Source of the DNA: Chrysomallon squamiferum
Lineage: Eukaryota > Mollusca > Gastropoda > Neomphalida > Peltospiridae
Reading direction: 5' to 3'
NCBI GenBank assembly: GCA_012295275.1
Contig: CM022671.1
Location: forward strand, 7,650,227 to 7,714,226
DNA: 64,000 nt
The notes beneath the pieces were generated by a model. That model was given only the letters and a program-made list of their open reading frames with translations, did no database searches and had not been told where the DNA came from. Shown one piece after another: positions 14,974 through 29,600 of this stretch. Position numbers and translations under genes: made by a program. Position 1 is the first letter of the stretch; every line of letters begins with the position of its first letter.

Positions 14974-17617
14974 GTCAAGCAGTTTAGATTTATAAACCTT
15001 TTTTTTTGAAGTTACAATAAGTCATAAATAATGACAGGAATATTTGGGATGAAATAATTCTGGTTTTGTTTCTTATTTATATGTTTAAGAAAAAGAAAAT
15101 ATCTTTAGCAGAGATTCTCAGGCAAGATTTAAAGCTAGTTGAAAACATTATGTAACTTGAAAGTATAGAATTTCCCAGATCTCAGGCTGTTTGTTGAAAT
15201 AAAGTGCTGATTGTTTTTCCCAATCTGGCTGCTTTATATTGGTTATATTATTTCCAAACCACTGGAAAAAGTTTTTACTTGTGTCGCCTAAAAGAACAGT
15301 TGAATATAAAATTATTTTTTGCTGTTGTATTTAATTTAACATGCAGTGAGGATTTTTATTTTATTTTATATTTTGTTTTTACTGATTTTTTTTTGATTTT
15401 TTTTTAATAAATTCTTTATTCTTGTGAACTAGTAATCAAGTGTCACTGTTGTTCCTTGTTTGATATTCAGTAGCTGCAGCATTGTCATTGAACAAACATA
15501 CATTTGCTTTTTCTCTCAGAGTTGAGCAATACTGTTTATTAATCTGAGAGAACAAAAAGAATAACCAAGTTCAGTCCGTGGCAGCATAAAGAAACCATTG
15601 AGTTGACAAGTGATGCAAGAGAGTAGATCAGGGAAATGCATGCAAGTCATCTGGTACAACAGCAACAACACCTTTCTTTACTTTAGCTTGCACTCCCAGC
15701 CTGACAACAACTCAGGCAGCTTTGAACATTTGTCGAGAAACTCAATAAAGTTGAAAATTAACTCCATTTCATTGTATGGCAGCCATTGACAACGTTCACA
15801 CACAATTGCCAGTCCGTTTTGAAAAGGGCACAATAAAGTAATGTCTTCCATATGAAGAAATCATCAGCAATATATAAATCCCCTATGCACTGATATGGTA
15901 GAGCAAAGTGTTTCAGCATGAATGGTAACATAATTTTTCAAGCAAGCCAATGTCTGTACTTGGTGAATTAGAGGATAATCTGAGTGTGTCAAGACTCGCC
16001 AGCCATGCCCTCCATGCCTTGTGGTTGTGGTTGTTGTTATTGTTGTTGTGGTTGTTGTTGTTGTTGTTGTTACCGTGCACTGTTTGATCTGTCAGTTTTG
16101 TCTGGCGGTGTAGTGTTCTAGTCAATATATCCAGTAGGTTGAAAGAGGGCAGAGCCAGTGAGCCGTGACATCATAGTGGCTGCGGGAAGGATTTTGTCGG
16201 GAATGTGAAATGTGGGTTCATTCACTGCTAGCTGATTTCAGGCCTGTCAGCTCTGTGTGTAGGATGCCCTGATTTGTAACAGTCATGTAACTTTTTTTTT
16301 TTTTTACTAAACTCTGAGGAAACAGTTTCAGCAGATTTTTTGGTTCTTTTGTTGTTTTTTTTAAATTTTTGTTATTATTTTTACTTTTAGAAATTTGGCT
16401 GGAGTTAGTTAAGTTTATTTTATTTTTAAAAAAATATTGTTTTCTAATTCTGATATAATTTGCATTATTATTATTATTATTATATTTTTTGTTTTAATAT
16501 ATATATATAAACTGTTAAGTTAAATTTGCTGATTTTAGGTTTTTATTTTTGTGTTGTTTTTTATTATTTTGTCTTTTTTTGCTTCGAAATTTTTGTTTAT
16601 TTTTAAAAGTTGGTTTTATTATCTCAGTTGGTTCAGTACATTTTTTTTTTTACATTTTTCTATCTGTAGTTTTATTTATTTATTATTATTATTTAAAAAA
16701 AAAAATCATGGACTAATTTATATACGTAACAAATACAAAGATATTTTAAATATTTTTAACATAAAAGAAATTTTAAATTTAATTTTTTTAATGTTTTTAA
16801 TTTTTAATTTTTTTTTCCTTTTCATAAACTGAGAATTAGAAAATAATATTTGATTTCAAACATTTTGGATAATTTACATATGTATATATATTTTTTTTCT
16901 TTTTCTGAAAGAACAAAATAAAAATGCAACTGACTATAAAAGGAGAGAAAATATCTAACTTTGTTATTCTTGACTAAATTTTCTTCATTTCTGTGTTTTG
17001 TCTTTTTCATTTAATCTATAAACATTTATTATTTAAAAAAAAAATTTTTATATTAAAACTTTTTCATTATCTGATTTTTTTAAAAAAAAAAATAAATTAA
17101 AATTTTTATTCATTTATTATAAAAAAAAAAAAAAAATTATTTAAAATCGCCAATTTTTGTTTTTTGCAATATTTCAATCACATAAAAAAAAAAAAAAAAA
17201 AAAAAAAAACATTTAAAAAAAAAAAATAATAATAATAATATTAATAAATAAATCTTTTGACTAATTGCTAATCGGATCTCAGGCTCAGCAATGTTAGCCA
17301 ACTAGTGTACAATGACGAGCTGGATTGCAGAGAACATACTGTTTGTGCTGGTAGCAGTTACAAGATGTATGTTTTTTTAGCTTGAACTCGGAGTACTAAG
17401 TGATATTAACACTGTGAATGCCAAGCGACACTGAGTTCTCTAATATGGATTACCATTACTTGCTTTATGGAGTTTAGTATCATACTTGCGTGGATATGTG
17501 GTTTTACTACTATGTTCAGTGGCAATTTGATGTGTGCACACTGCACGGGAAGCCCACACTGACCCATGGGAAATTTCATGCGAAAGATTTGTGAAGCCAA
17601 TGGACACATTGTATGAA

Positions 17618-17657
<40 letters not shown>

Positions 17658-20194
17658 TAGAATTTTTTCTACAAAGATGCTTATTTTTTTTATATATATA
17701 TATATATAATTATTGTTATTATTTGTTAAATTTGGTTAGTGTTAATGGTATGTGTATGTTTTGTATATATTTTATATATATTTTATTTTATTTTATTTTA
17801 TTTTATTTATTTATTTATTTATTTATTTGTTGTTTGTTAATATTATTAAAAATTAAATCAGTATAAAAATAAATTAAAACTTTCGGATAGTTCATATGGT
17901 TTTTTTTTATTTTGTATTTTAATTTTTTGATTATAATTATTTTATTTTTATTTTAGATTTATTCTAAATGAAGTCAAAATATATATGTATGTTAATATTG
18001 TTAATATGTTTTTTTTTCCTGAATTATTGTGTATGTATATGTATGTGTGCATCTTAGTATGTGTGCGTGTATGTTTGTTACTTACTAATTTAGAACCTTA
18101 AATCTGACTAGTTACCTGAAAAGTAAAAAATTTCTAAACTTTTTTGTACCATTTACTGTATCTGCTCTAGATTGCTTATATGCATTTATATATAAAATAT
18201 TAAATATCTTCCTGGTTATTTATTTAAATTTTTTTTGTTGTTATTTTTTATTATTTTTTTTTTTTTTTTTTTTTTGCTGTTATTATTCAACAACATACAA
18301 CTTAGTGCAAGTACATTTGCAACAAGTGAATTGTGAAGAAATAATTATTTTATAATAGGATATTTTTAATAATGCAAAATTTCTATTCAGTTCAGTGCAT
18401 TGGCTGTTGTGTGTGTATAACAAAAAAAAAAAACCTTAAAAAATAGGAAGAAAAAAAAACATTTTGTACTCTTATTTACGCTTAGCTGAATATATACAGT
18501 TAACTATTACCTCTAATGGTTTTGCAAAAAGTATGTCCATAATCGCTAAAAATGTTTCTATGGTGTAGGATTAATTGAAAGAAAAGAAGCATTTTGTATA
18601 CTTAAATGTTGATGTTTTTAATAAAATTCCTTGGAACTTTTTAACTACATGTTTTCTGTCCTCCCTATATAATTTTCTGCATAAAAGTTATATAGAGCGG
18701 AATTGAAAATGAATGGAATTTTTCAGATATATTATTCAGTATGCAGTTTAATCATAATGCAAATGCAGTTTAAAAATCTGCTTACATTGTTACTGAGTAG
18801 ATATGAAAATATTGGTGACCCAGCAAAATATTAAAACAAAATTTAAAAGCATTTTATTTATTTATTTTATTTATTTATTTAAATTTTTATTATTATTATT
18901 TTTGTTTTTTCCTGTAAGTTTTTAAAATTATTTTAATAGTTTTTCACAAGTTTCATCTTGAATTTATTTTCATAAACAATAAATACATATAAAAAATAAC
19001 ATTTCCTGATAATATCCCTGTATTTTTAATCTGCAGATAAAAAAAATTTGCCATGTTTATTTTACAGATAAAACTGTGGAAAAATAAAACCTACTGGTTT
19101 AATAATAATAATTTGTGTGAAATGAAAATGGATTTTTCCTGTGATGTTTATTAGCTTGTACAGATAATTATTACAGTAGAAATTAAAATGTAAAGTGATT
19201 TATTTGTGATAATAATAACTGCAGTGAATTTAATACATATTTTACACATTATTTATTGACTTTTTTAATTCATAATAATTATGTTGAAATTAAAACATTC
19301 TTTTTTTTTATGATAGAAATTAAAATATTGTCTGTTTTAATAATAATTACAACAGAATAATTATGCATTTTGTGCTTTCTCTGTTCACTTTTTGTGATTA
19401 TTATGGTATAATTCTGGTATTAATTAAAACAATACTTGTATATAATAATAATAATAGAAAACAGTATATTTCAATATTATTATTATTATTTATTTATCAC
19501 AGTCACACTTAATACTATAACAAGTTTATTGCCTTTTTCACTTTTGTCATAACTGTTTGAAATTACTACCTATTTATTGTTGTATTTTTATTATGTTTCG
19601 TTTTATTTATCATAACTACACTAGAAATTACAAGTTTATTGTCTTATTTTTATTATTATTATTATTATTATTTTTTTGTTATTTATCATAAAAAAACAAC
19701 AACATTAAAAGCTATTTATTTATTTATTTTATTTATCATAACTATACTAGAAATTAAAACCCATTTATTGTTGCTTTTTTTGATGTTTATCATAAAACTA
19801 CACTAGATAATAAAACTATTTATTGTTGCTTTTTTTTTTTTGGTATTTATAGAACAATACCAGAAATTAAAACCTTATTTGTGTACCATTTGTGTTTCAG
19901 CAAACTGATTTCCGTGATCGCATGCAAACTGCCGAGTTTCTGCAGGCAACAACAAACAAACGTCGACCGACCTTGCTTCCTGAATATCATGGCCAGCCAG
20001 GGACAGTGGACCGAGAAAGGTAAGCAGGTCACCCAGTAAATAAAAAAACAAATCTCTCAAAGCCTACAGGAAACATAGCATCAATTAACTACCGTAGCAG
20101 TCATTAATTTACAGATTCATGAAGATAGGAAGATACCGAAATGATTTGTTCGGTTAGAACTTGTTATTTATTAATATTTTTGTATTATTATTAT

Positions 20195-20234
<40 letters not shown>

Positions 20235-21130
20235 TCTGTTTTATTTTATTATTATATGTTTTATTCATTTTATTTTCTATTTGTTCAGCTGATCATTTGC
20301 TAATGGTTTTAATCAGTTTGGACACAGAATAACATCACTTTTATTCCTTCAGCACATACTTTTTACATTTTACAGGACAAAAAAATAAAATAATTAATAA
20401 CAAATAAATAAATAAATAATAATAATAAGTGTAGTAGCCGTGCTTGTAGCAATAATGGTAGTTGTAGTAGTATTGCTGCAGTTGCAGCTGCTGTTGATGC
20501 TATAATAATAATAATAAAAATGCTATTATACTGCTACTGTTATTATTTATTTATTTACATACATACATGCATACTTATTTATTTAATATACAAATGATAT
20601 TCATATGGACTATTTATATAATAATATTAGTCTAAAATTGCAGTTTTTATTAACTGATGGATTTTAATGTGAAATGTTGTCACTTATGTTATATAATAAC
20701 ATGGAAAGAGGAAATTTGCTTTATGTACTATTGAGTTAATAGCAGCAAAAATACTTTATATACAACTTTCTGTATATAGGAAAGCATACACCCTTGTTTC
20801 TGACAAATCAGTCATTTGGAACAGGAAATGACCCAACAGCAGTTAACATAATCCAAGCTAACAGTGATATTGGTAAAATTAACTCTTCTTCAGTTTCAAA
20901 AAAGATATTTCAGAGTTAATAAACTGATCCCATTTTTTAGAACAACTAATGGAGTTGAGCAGAAGAAAACAAACATAAACATTTGTTAACTACATTTTTA
21001 TTGTACACGTAATTGCAGTACATCTTTTATTGTTATTTATCTTTGGATTGTTTAAGAAAACAGAATGTTCACTATTCACATATATAATTTTTATTTTTAT
21101 TTTTTAGGTGTTAGTGCCTTACATTTTGTG

Positions 21131-21166
<36 letters not shown>

Positions 21167-21658
21167 TGTTTCAGATTTGTTTAGTTCATCTGATAAGTAT
21201 TTGTTTAATGAATACAGTTGTGCCAAAAGATTTGGTTTTTTTTAGAAAAAGAAAGGAAAACCCACCAAATAATGGTGAAATGTTGTTAAATTTTGGGGAG
21301 TTTGGGTGAAATCTTTATTATTATGATTATTATTATTGTTATCATGTGCATGAACATGCATGCATTCACACACACACACACACACACAAATGCATATTAG
21401 TGTCGTTTTTAACCTAATGACTTCCCTGGCCATAATACAAAACTAAAAGTTCAAAAGTCATTGTTATGATACACAGCAAACAGAACATTTTATATTTAGT
21501 TTAATATTTATTCATGAGAGAAAAATAAACATTTATTCATGAAGGGGCCAGTTTGATGAATGAGAAATAGACCCAGGCTGTCAGAAACATATGTCAAATA
21601 GAAAAAAAAAACCTATTATTTTATTTCTCTGTTTTTATTTTTATTTTATTATTATTAT

Positions 21659-21697
<39 letters not shown>

Positions 21698-22172
21698 TAT
21701 TATTATTATTATTTTTTTTTTTTTCTATGGGGTGGGTTAGTTGTATTTTTTTATTATTTTTTTTTTATATTATTATGTTTTTTCTATGAGGTGGGCATGT
21801 TGAATGTACATATAAATATATATGTAAAAAATAAATAAATGTTACAAATCAAGCAAAACATTTACACAGACACACACATACACACAAAATTCCTTTACTG
21901 TACTTTTCTGATTAAAAAAAAAAATAATAATAATAATAATAAAATAACCCAAAACACAAGAAATGCAGTTAAACATATCTTCTTTATTTTTTTTAAATTC
22001 TCAAATCATTGTCAGTTAATCAGTTTTTCAAAAATAATCTATATTAAATAAAGACATCAGTTGAAATTGAATGACTGCAAATTATTAATATTACAGCAGA
22101 CTAACATTTGTCAGTGTATTATCAATATTTTAATTTATACATAAATTTTCTTAAATTATTTTTATTTTATAT

Positions 22173-22205
<33 letters not shown>

Positions 22206-25200
22206 GTTTATTTTAAGTATATAATTAATCTGAGTACAAGTTAAATTGTTTTGAAATCTTTATCTAATACAGTGTACAGGGTAGATAATAGAAATTATCA
22301 ACAGAAAGAAATTACTTCAAACGGGTTGTAAACTTAGTTTAGGCATTATTTTTTACCTACCTCAAATTATGTCATATTGTCTTTGAGTAGTATTATTAGT
22401 ACAGTTGCTGCCTAAAATGAGTCAAGTTTATTAAATTCTTCTTTATAAAATAAAGTAACATATTTTGAATATACAGAAAAAGCAGCCACTTAATTTATAA
22501 TGACATCAGTGTGAATTGCTTGAGTTTTACATACACTGAAATGAGTTCTTGAAATACATCTTTCTATCACCTCTTTAAGACTTCTTGAAAACAAAAATGA
22601 AAAAAAAGTAGAAGGCATATTTTTCAGTTACTAATAAAACAGTTTGTTTAATATTGATTCAAAAGAAATAGTATGTTGTTGTTACTGTTGTTGTTTTTTT
22701 TCATTTTTTTATTACTATCATTATTATTTATTTATTTATGTATTTGTGACACTTAATTAATAATACCAATCAGTACAAATCTTACAGCAAATGAGAGGTG
22801 TTTTATCACTAAAATAACCTTAACCAGTCCAAGGACAGAGCCGCAGTTTGTCAAATGAGATGAGACTTGGATCATAACTGTTTGTGGATGTTGTATTTTA
22901 TCTCTAGATAAGTCGTTACAAATGAATTCTGTCCTCTCAGTAGCCTTATTGCTTGCAGAAGACTGTAACTAATTACCTCTCAGAACATTTCTAATGCCAC
23001 TCTTCAGCAGTGCAGAGGAAATAGGTTTATTTAAAGGGTGTTCTGTGACAGGAAAGAAAAAAGGAATTAAAAAAAAAAAAAAAAGATGAAACTTTTGTTT
23101 TGTTGAATAGATTAGGTTAGAGATATTTCTTCCAGACTTCAGCTTCAGAGATAGAGTTTCTTGCTTGGGTTATCCGGTGCTTGCATTCATTTAATCTGTC
23201 ACAGCCAAAGAATTTATTGCATTGTTTAATGTGAGTGCTGTGTGTGTCACATGAAATTAGTATACAATCTGTTGCACAGCTATCCAGTGCACATTTTGTC
23301 ATTAATTAATACCACAAAAATGTATAGTTAATTAATCTGCAGGTTTGTGAAGCTGTGTATTTTTTTATTTTATTTTTTTATTATTATTATTACATTATGA
23401 TGTTATTGTTATTTTTAAACTTACATAATAAAGTTTCATACACACACACCAAACATATATGAATTTTAGCATATACTATAGTTTTATTTTAGTTAAATAT
23501 ATTTAATTCTCTGAAGATGAAAATTTGTAATGCATTGTGGGACAAATTTTTTTTTTTTTAAAGTAATTTTTTATGTTACAGAACAGAAACTAGATGGTTT
23601 ATTCCCTTTTGTTACCATAAACTTGATAAAAAACCAGCCCTTTTTTGATATATTTTTTTTGATATAAACTTTCATAATGACATATACATACCCCTCCCCT
23701 CACACACACACATAATGACATGTACATATACATACATATATATAATCTCATTCAAACTGCTTGGGTTTATAATAGACATCTGTTTCTACACAATAATAAT
23801 AATGTTTCTTATTCATATTTTGAAACAACAGAAAAGTTACATAGAGATTATTTCAAAAGAATAATTAATGCTTCCAAGATTTTCTTTCAGTCATTTTGTC
23901 AAAATCTGAAATCTGTAGCACAAATAGTTTTCATGCACAAACTTCCATAAAATGTTAGGATAGTACTAAAAATGATATGTAATTATAAAAACAAATGAAG
24001 TTTTGTAAATCATATTTCCCCTTACAGCTACTGGGGTTATGTTATTATTAGGTTATCTGTACATCTGCACTTCTGTTTGCAAAAAATCTCAAAACGTTTA
24101 TCTGAAAAAGTTAATTTTTAAATTTTTTTTTTTTTCTAAATAGTCATGTCAGAAATAAAAAAAAAAAATAATAAAAAAAAAAAATTGTTTATTCAAACTT
24201 TGTCATTTTTCACCTAGCACATCCACTTAAAAGATTAAAAATGCTTTCAGTAATAGTCACAAATTTAAAAAATGTATACATTTATTTATTTATTTATTTA
24301 TTTATTGTATTTAACTGATATATTTGTCTAGAAAGTAGCATACTGGGCAAACTGTGAACAGATTTTGTAACCTGTCATGCTAACAGTGTATTGAGCAGAA
24401 AAAATTCAAAAACATTCTTCAAGCTGATACATTCAGCAACACTGTTTATAATTCTTGTTGCTAGAGAAAAGAAAGAAAAAGAAAAACCAACCACATAAAT
24501 TGCTAATAATTGTGTTAAGATGTGTGCATGCAATGACCATTTTGTTCAGTAATGTGTCAAACATCACTGTGCAAATTTAAAGAATTGCTACACAGCTGAA
24601 AATGTGTGGCATACATCTTACAGAATTAAATTTGAGAAACTTCAGCTATTCAGAGTTTTGAAAAGATATTGTTCCTTCGTGTGTTTAGTTAAATATAAAA
24701 AATAACAAAAAAATAAAATAAATAAAATAAATTGTATTTCATATTAAAATCGTGGCTTCACAGTAAATCATTTGTACTTGTCAGTGTCGTTTTAGAAAAC
24801 AGTTTCAGTTTTCATAGACTTCTCGGAGAGAAAATTATTTCTGGCATTAATATTCTGTTTATTGCTTTTGGACAGTCTGTCATGAATTAGCATTACAAGT
24901 AAAATTTGTTTATGTTCTAAATTTAAATAATACTCTGGTATTCTGGGGTCACACAGGTAAAGATTTATTTCATTTTCGTGTAGATGTGTATAAAAAAAAA
25001 ACATTTTTGAAATAGAATGAACTTTGTTTGCCAGGTTCTGCCATTGTAACTTTGACATCACATTTTCACAGATTTTCCTCCAAAATTTTATTTTAAATAA
25101 TAATATTCCTTCTTTTTTATTTAATTACATTATTATTATTATTTTATTTTTTATATTTGTTTTTCTTGAAGGGGAAACAGCTACATTTTGAGCATACTTT

Positions 25201-25803
25201 TTTTTAATTTTTTATTTGTTTTTATTTTTTGTAAATTACATAAATGACAATAATAATAAAAACATAATTTATTTTTAAAATATGTTTTCAATTTATGCAC
25301 TCAGAATGTTAATTTTGTTGTCAATTAATAAAGAATACAAAATTTAAATGAAAAATTGGTAAGTTCATTGTTTTATTTATTGTTTTATTTATTTTTCAAA
25401 ATAAAAAAAAAAAGGAAATAAAAGAAGAAGAAAAAAAGAAGGGAAAAAAGCACTAAAATAAAACAAATGAAAATGGTGAAATTAATATTCAAAAACAAAT
25501 TTCAGGTTTTATCACCAGCATAGTTTGAAGGCTGTAAAATGAGTGCTCAGAACAGTGAAAAAAAAGAAGAAAAAAAACCCATTAACATCAACTTTAATCA
25601 AACATACATAGTTATTTACTTGTGCATTACATATACAAAAACATGATCATTTTCTTTTTCTCCAATTTATTTATTTTTTTTTTTTATTTTTTATTTTTTA
25701 TTTTTTTTCATGTATGTATATATGCATGTATGTATGTATATGTGTGTGTGTGTATGTATGTATATATGTATGTATGTAAATCACAAGCGAAACAGTTACA
25801 GTC

Positions 25804-25835
<32 letters not shown>

Positions 25836-26112
25836 TCTAAAAAATAAACATATGCAGTACAGCAAACTTTCAATTTTGGTTTTTCTGTTTCATTGTTTTC
25901 AGAATGGCAGTCAGTCATTCAATCCATTTTACTTGTTCTATTAGGTTCTGAGGGTACTTAATGAAAAATGTATCTGAAGTATTAAACAAAAGAAAGACGT
26001 TTTATTTAAATATATTTTTAATCTATAATTGTATTGGGATGCATGTGGTTAAGATGTGTTCAAATAACGAAAGAAGAAACCAGCTACTACAACACAATAA
26101 AATCAAACTATT

Positions 26113-26149
<37 letters not shown>

Positions 26150-26216
26150 TAATGATTATGATTGGATAAACAAGAAACCAATATAATAAAATATAAATAT
26201 TGATTGATGTTTTTAG

Positions 26217-26248
<32 letters not shown>

Positions 26249-26451
26249 GAAAATAAATTTACAAGTTAGAATCAGATATACCATTAACAAGAAGGTGTAT
26301 ATAACATCAGCCCAGTGCAAGTGGGTATGCTTTTCTTTTTTTTTTTTTTTTTTTTTTTTAATTGAGTTCAAAATTAATGATTGATTGTTTCTTAAATTTC
26401 CTTAGCATTCATTTTTATTTATTGCAATCACATGCTTGTTTAGTTTTCATC

Positions 26452-26483
<32 letters not shown>

Positions 26484-26603
26484 CTGTAGGTATATTATAA
26501 AATAGGGACTTTTCAAAGTATCAGTATTTAGAAATCAGTGAAGTATAGTCACTTCTAAACTCTTATTTCACTTCTTTCAGTTATCATGTCATTTCTCTGA
26601 GTC

Positions 26604-26665
<62 letters not shown>

Positions 26666-29600
26666 ATTTTAATTTTGCTTAATAGAAATTTCATACTAAT
26701 TAACACTATCTGGATTTATGGTAAAAATATTTCTTTTCCATAAAACAAAAAGCTAGGGAATCATAATTGTATTGCTCAGAAATGTGCTTTGAACCAGACT
26801 AGATACAGCTTTAAACATATTCATTCAGGCTTTAATAAAGGATGACATGTAGATGAATTATAACTGACTTGGTGATGTCTGTTTGTGTGTTTGTGTGTAT
26901 GTGGGGGAGGGTGGGAGCGTGACTTCAGTTCAGAAAGGTAAGAAAAATGAGTAAATCCATACAAAATGAACATCTAAAACATTCACCCTTATTTTACCTC
27001 TTTCTTATTTTCATTCATTTTTCACAGCAAGGAAAAAGAAAAATCATTTTAAAAAAGTTTTATTGCACTTTTAAAATATTGACACTGGCAGAAATTATTA
27101 AACGGTGCTAGATTTTTGAAGCTGCACTCAGCTCATTTTAATTACTGTCGTTAAAGCATAATTTTATGTCCAGGGATTTGTTCTTCGTCTGCAACTGATT
27201 ATCACCCCACTTAAAAGTGCTGCCAGTCCAACAGTGATCTGGTTAATAAAAAAAAATATATAAAAAAAGTAAAAGTATGTTTGTGTGTAGGCTGGATGGA
27301 TGGCAGTCAGTTCATCCAGTGTGAACGCATAATTAAAATGGCTCCGTTTAAACTGTGTTTGATTGTCAGGCCTCCTGGGAATGCTTTGTTTATACGTTGA
27401 TACGGGGAGTACTACCTGCAGAGCAAGATTGCATTGTACTCACTGCTCCACTGGGAAAGTCTGCCAGCCAGCTCAGGTTCAAACAGATTAGAATTAACAA
27501 ATAGGAACGAATATATTCACATCAGATCAGAACAGGACATAAATCAGACCATTCAGAACTGAAGGAGCATCTTTTTGATGGCTTTGGGTGTGCTTTCCTG
27601 TCAGTGGGAAGGTGCATATAAAAGAACCCTTGTTGCTTGATGAAAAAAAGAGTAGCTCAGTGCATTTCTGCAGTAGAGATCCACTATCTCATCATAACAT
27701 CTTTAGCAGTGCATGATAACAAATGTTGCCCTTTCTGTGGTTATTAACTATTAATAATAGAGTTATATTTATCATAATTATTATTATTTTTTCCATGGCA
27801 TGTCCTTACTTCTGTACTGATTTTGTTAGGGATATTTAATAAAAAAAACAAAAAAAAAAAAAAAAAAGTATTAAAAAAGCAATCTGTTTTGAACCAGTGA
27901 AGTAAGGTTTTGGTGAGTTTTGTTTTGCATTTATTTATTTTGAGAGAAAGATACTGACAGGTCAGAAAAAAACAGAGAAAAATAAAAAGAATTGTATACA
28001 GAAACAGGAAAAAAAAAGTACCTGTCCCATAGTAATTCAAAACCACTGTACCTGTTGTAACATACTGAACTGTATGTAGTTTAAATCGACCGTTAGTGTA
28101 TAATTACCATTCTAACAAATGTACAGAAGTTTGACATACAAAATGGTCGTACAAATCAGGATCTTTTCTTTGCTGTATTTATTCTACCCTGTAATTTAAA
28201 AAAGTAACCATGAAAAGAGAGGGAAATGGGTACTGTGCAGAAGTCCAGGACAATTTAGTATGTTTCCAGTGGTGGTTTGTGAACATTGTTAAAAGGAAGT
28301 GGGGGTAAACAAAAATTAAATCCAGTACAATGGAGTCAAATGGAGGCTTTGTCATGGACAGTTATTTTTTAGAGCAATTTTTTGTTGGGGATTATTTCAA
28401 GTAATTGCAGGGGTTATAGAATGTTTTATTTGAACAGTTGGATGAGGTCTGTTATTATACAAGTTAAAGTTTGAGGGGGGAGAGAGAGAGAGAGAATGAG
28501 AATGAATGTATGTGTAGAGGGTAAGTGTATTGTGTACAAAGTGTGTTCAAGAAAATATTGTGTGTTGTATGTGTGCAGAGGTCAATGGTATTGTATATGA
28601 ATGTGTATATGAAAGAATATATAATATATTGTGTGCAATGTATGTGTAGAGGTTAAGTTTTTGTATGTATGTAAGAACACGTGTATTTTTTTATGTGTAT
28701 AGAGTAAGTGTTTTTGTGTGTATGTATAAGAATAAGAGGGTAGGTGTTTTTATACACAGTATGTGTGTGTATGTTTAAAAATGCACTGTGTATGTCTCTA
28801 TCTATGTAGAGAAAAAAGTTTTTTTTTTTTTGTATCTGCATCAAGGACATGGTGACCTGTGATTACAGGGCTACATGGTGCATGTAACAGCAGGTTTCAT
28901 TATTTATATTAATTACACACTGAACAAACAACAGGATGAGATGTCGTTAAACAGATTAAACAGTTCTGTTCCAGGCACTCAATACACCCATCTGTACCCT
29001 AATTAAAATATCTTACTCTGTATGTTTTATCAAATGCATGCATGCACACTATCAAACATACGCACCTACCCACACATATGCACTCATGCACCCACTCACG
29101 TTCATATATATATATATGTATGTATGTATGTATGCATGCATGCGCACACACACACACATGCACACGTACATATGTACACACAATATTCTTTCTTATATCT
29201 ACATGTCCATGTTTAGTCTGTTACAATTAAAAGACCAATTACTTACACACATGAGCCTATGTTTGTGGGTGTGTTGAAATGTAAATGTGAAAAATAAGAT
29301 ACAAAACAATCAATCAATTCACAATTATGAAAAAGTGATCATTTTTTTACTAACATTTTATATGCTAATTAAATGCTGAATGATTGGGGGATGAGATTAA
29401 TAAATAGGAAAATAAAAAACATGATCATGGCTTTACTGTTATCTTTTTTGCTTTCATTTAGATCAGTTCTAATATTTTACTCCAATAATGGTTATTTCAT
29501 GTGTTATCATTAATGTTACTACAGATAATAATAAACACAAAGTCACGAATTCACACACATGCATGCATACACACACACACACACACACACAGACACACAC

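Larger units (their letters stand above)
292..19900 (+). other. NCoR 19.6-kb intron
   Basis: No exon fits the phase-0 join between the flanking exons. The stretch holds poly(T)/poly(A) runs, (CA)n, (TG)n, (AT)n and (CT)n microsatellites, degenerate tandem duplications (478-975, 1111-1665, 8210-9300, 19170-19880), two hairpins (12467-12535 and 12754-12872), a SINE-like copy (12664-12755), and islands of more complex sequence around 6650-7140, 9400-9730, 11640-12370, 15440-16290 and 17250-17610. Short ORFs in these islands matched nothing I recognise and look non-coding. Confidence 0.75.

Noticed and set aside
16021-16072. GTTGTT-rich stretch encoding poly-Asn on the minus strand
   Set aside because: A trinucleotide microsatellite; the surrounding ORF has no recognisable domain.
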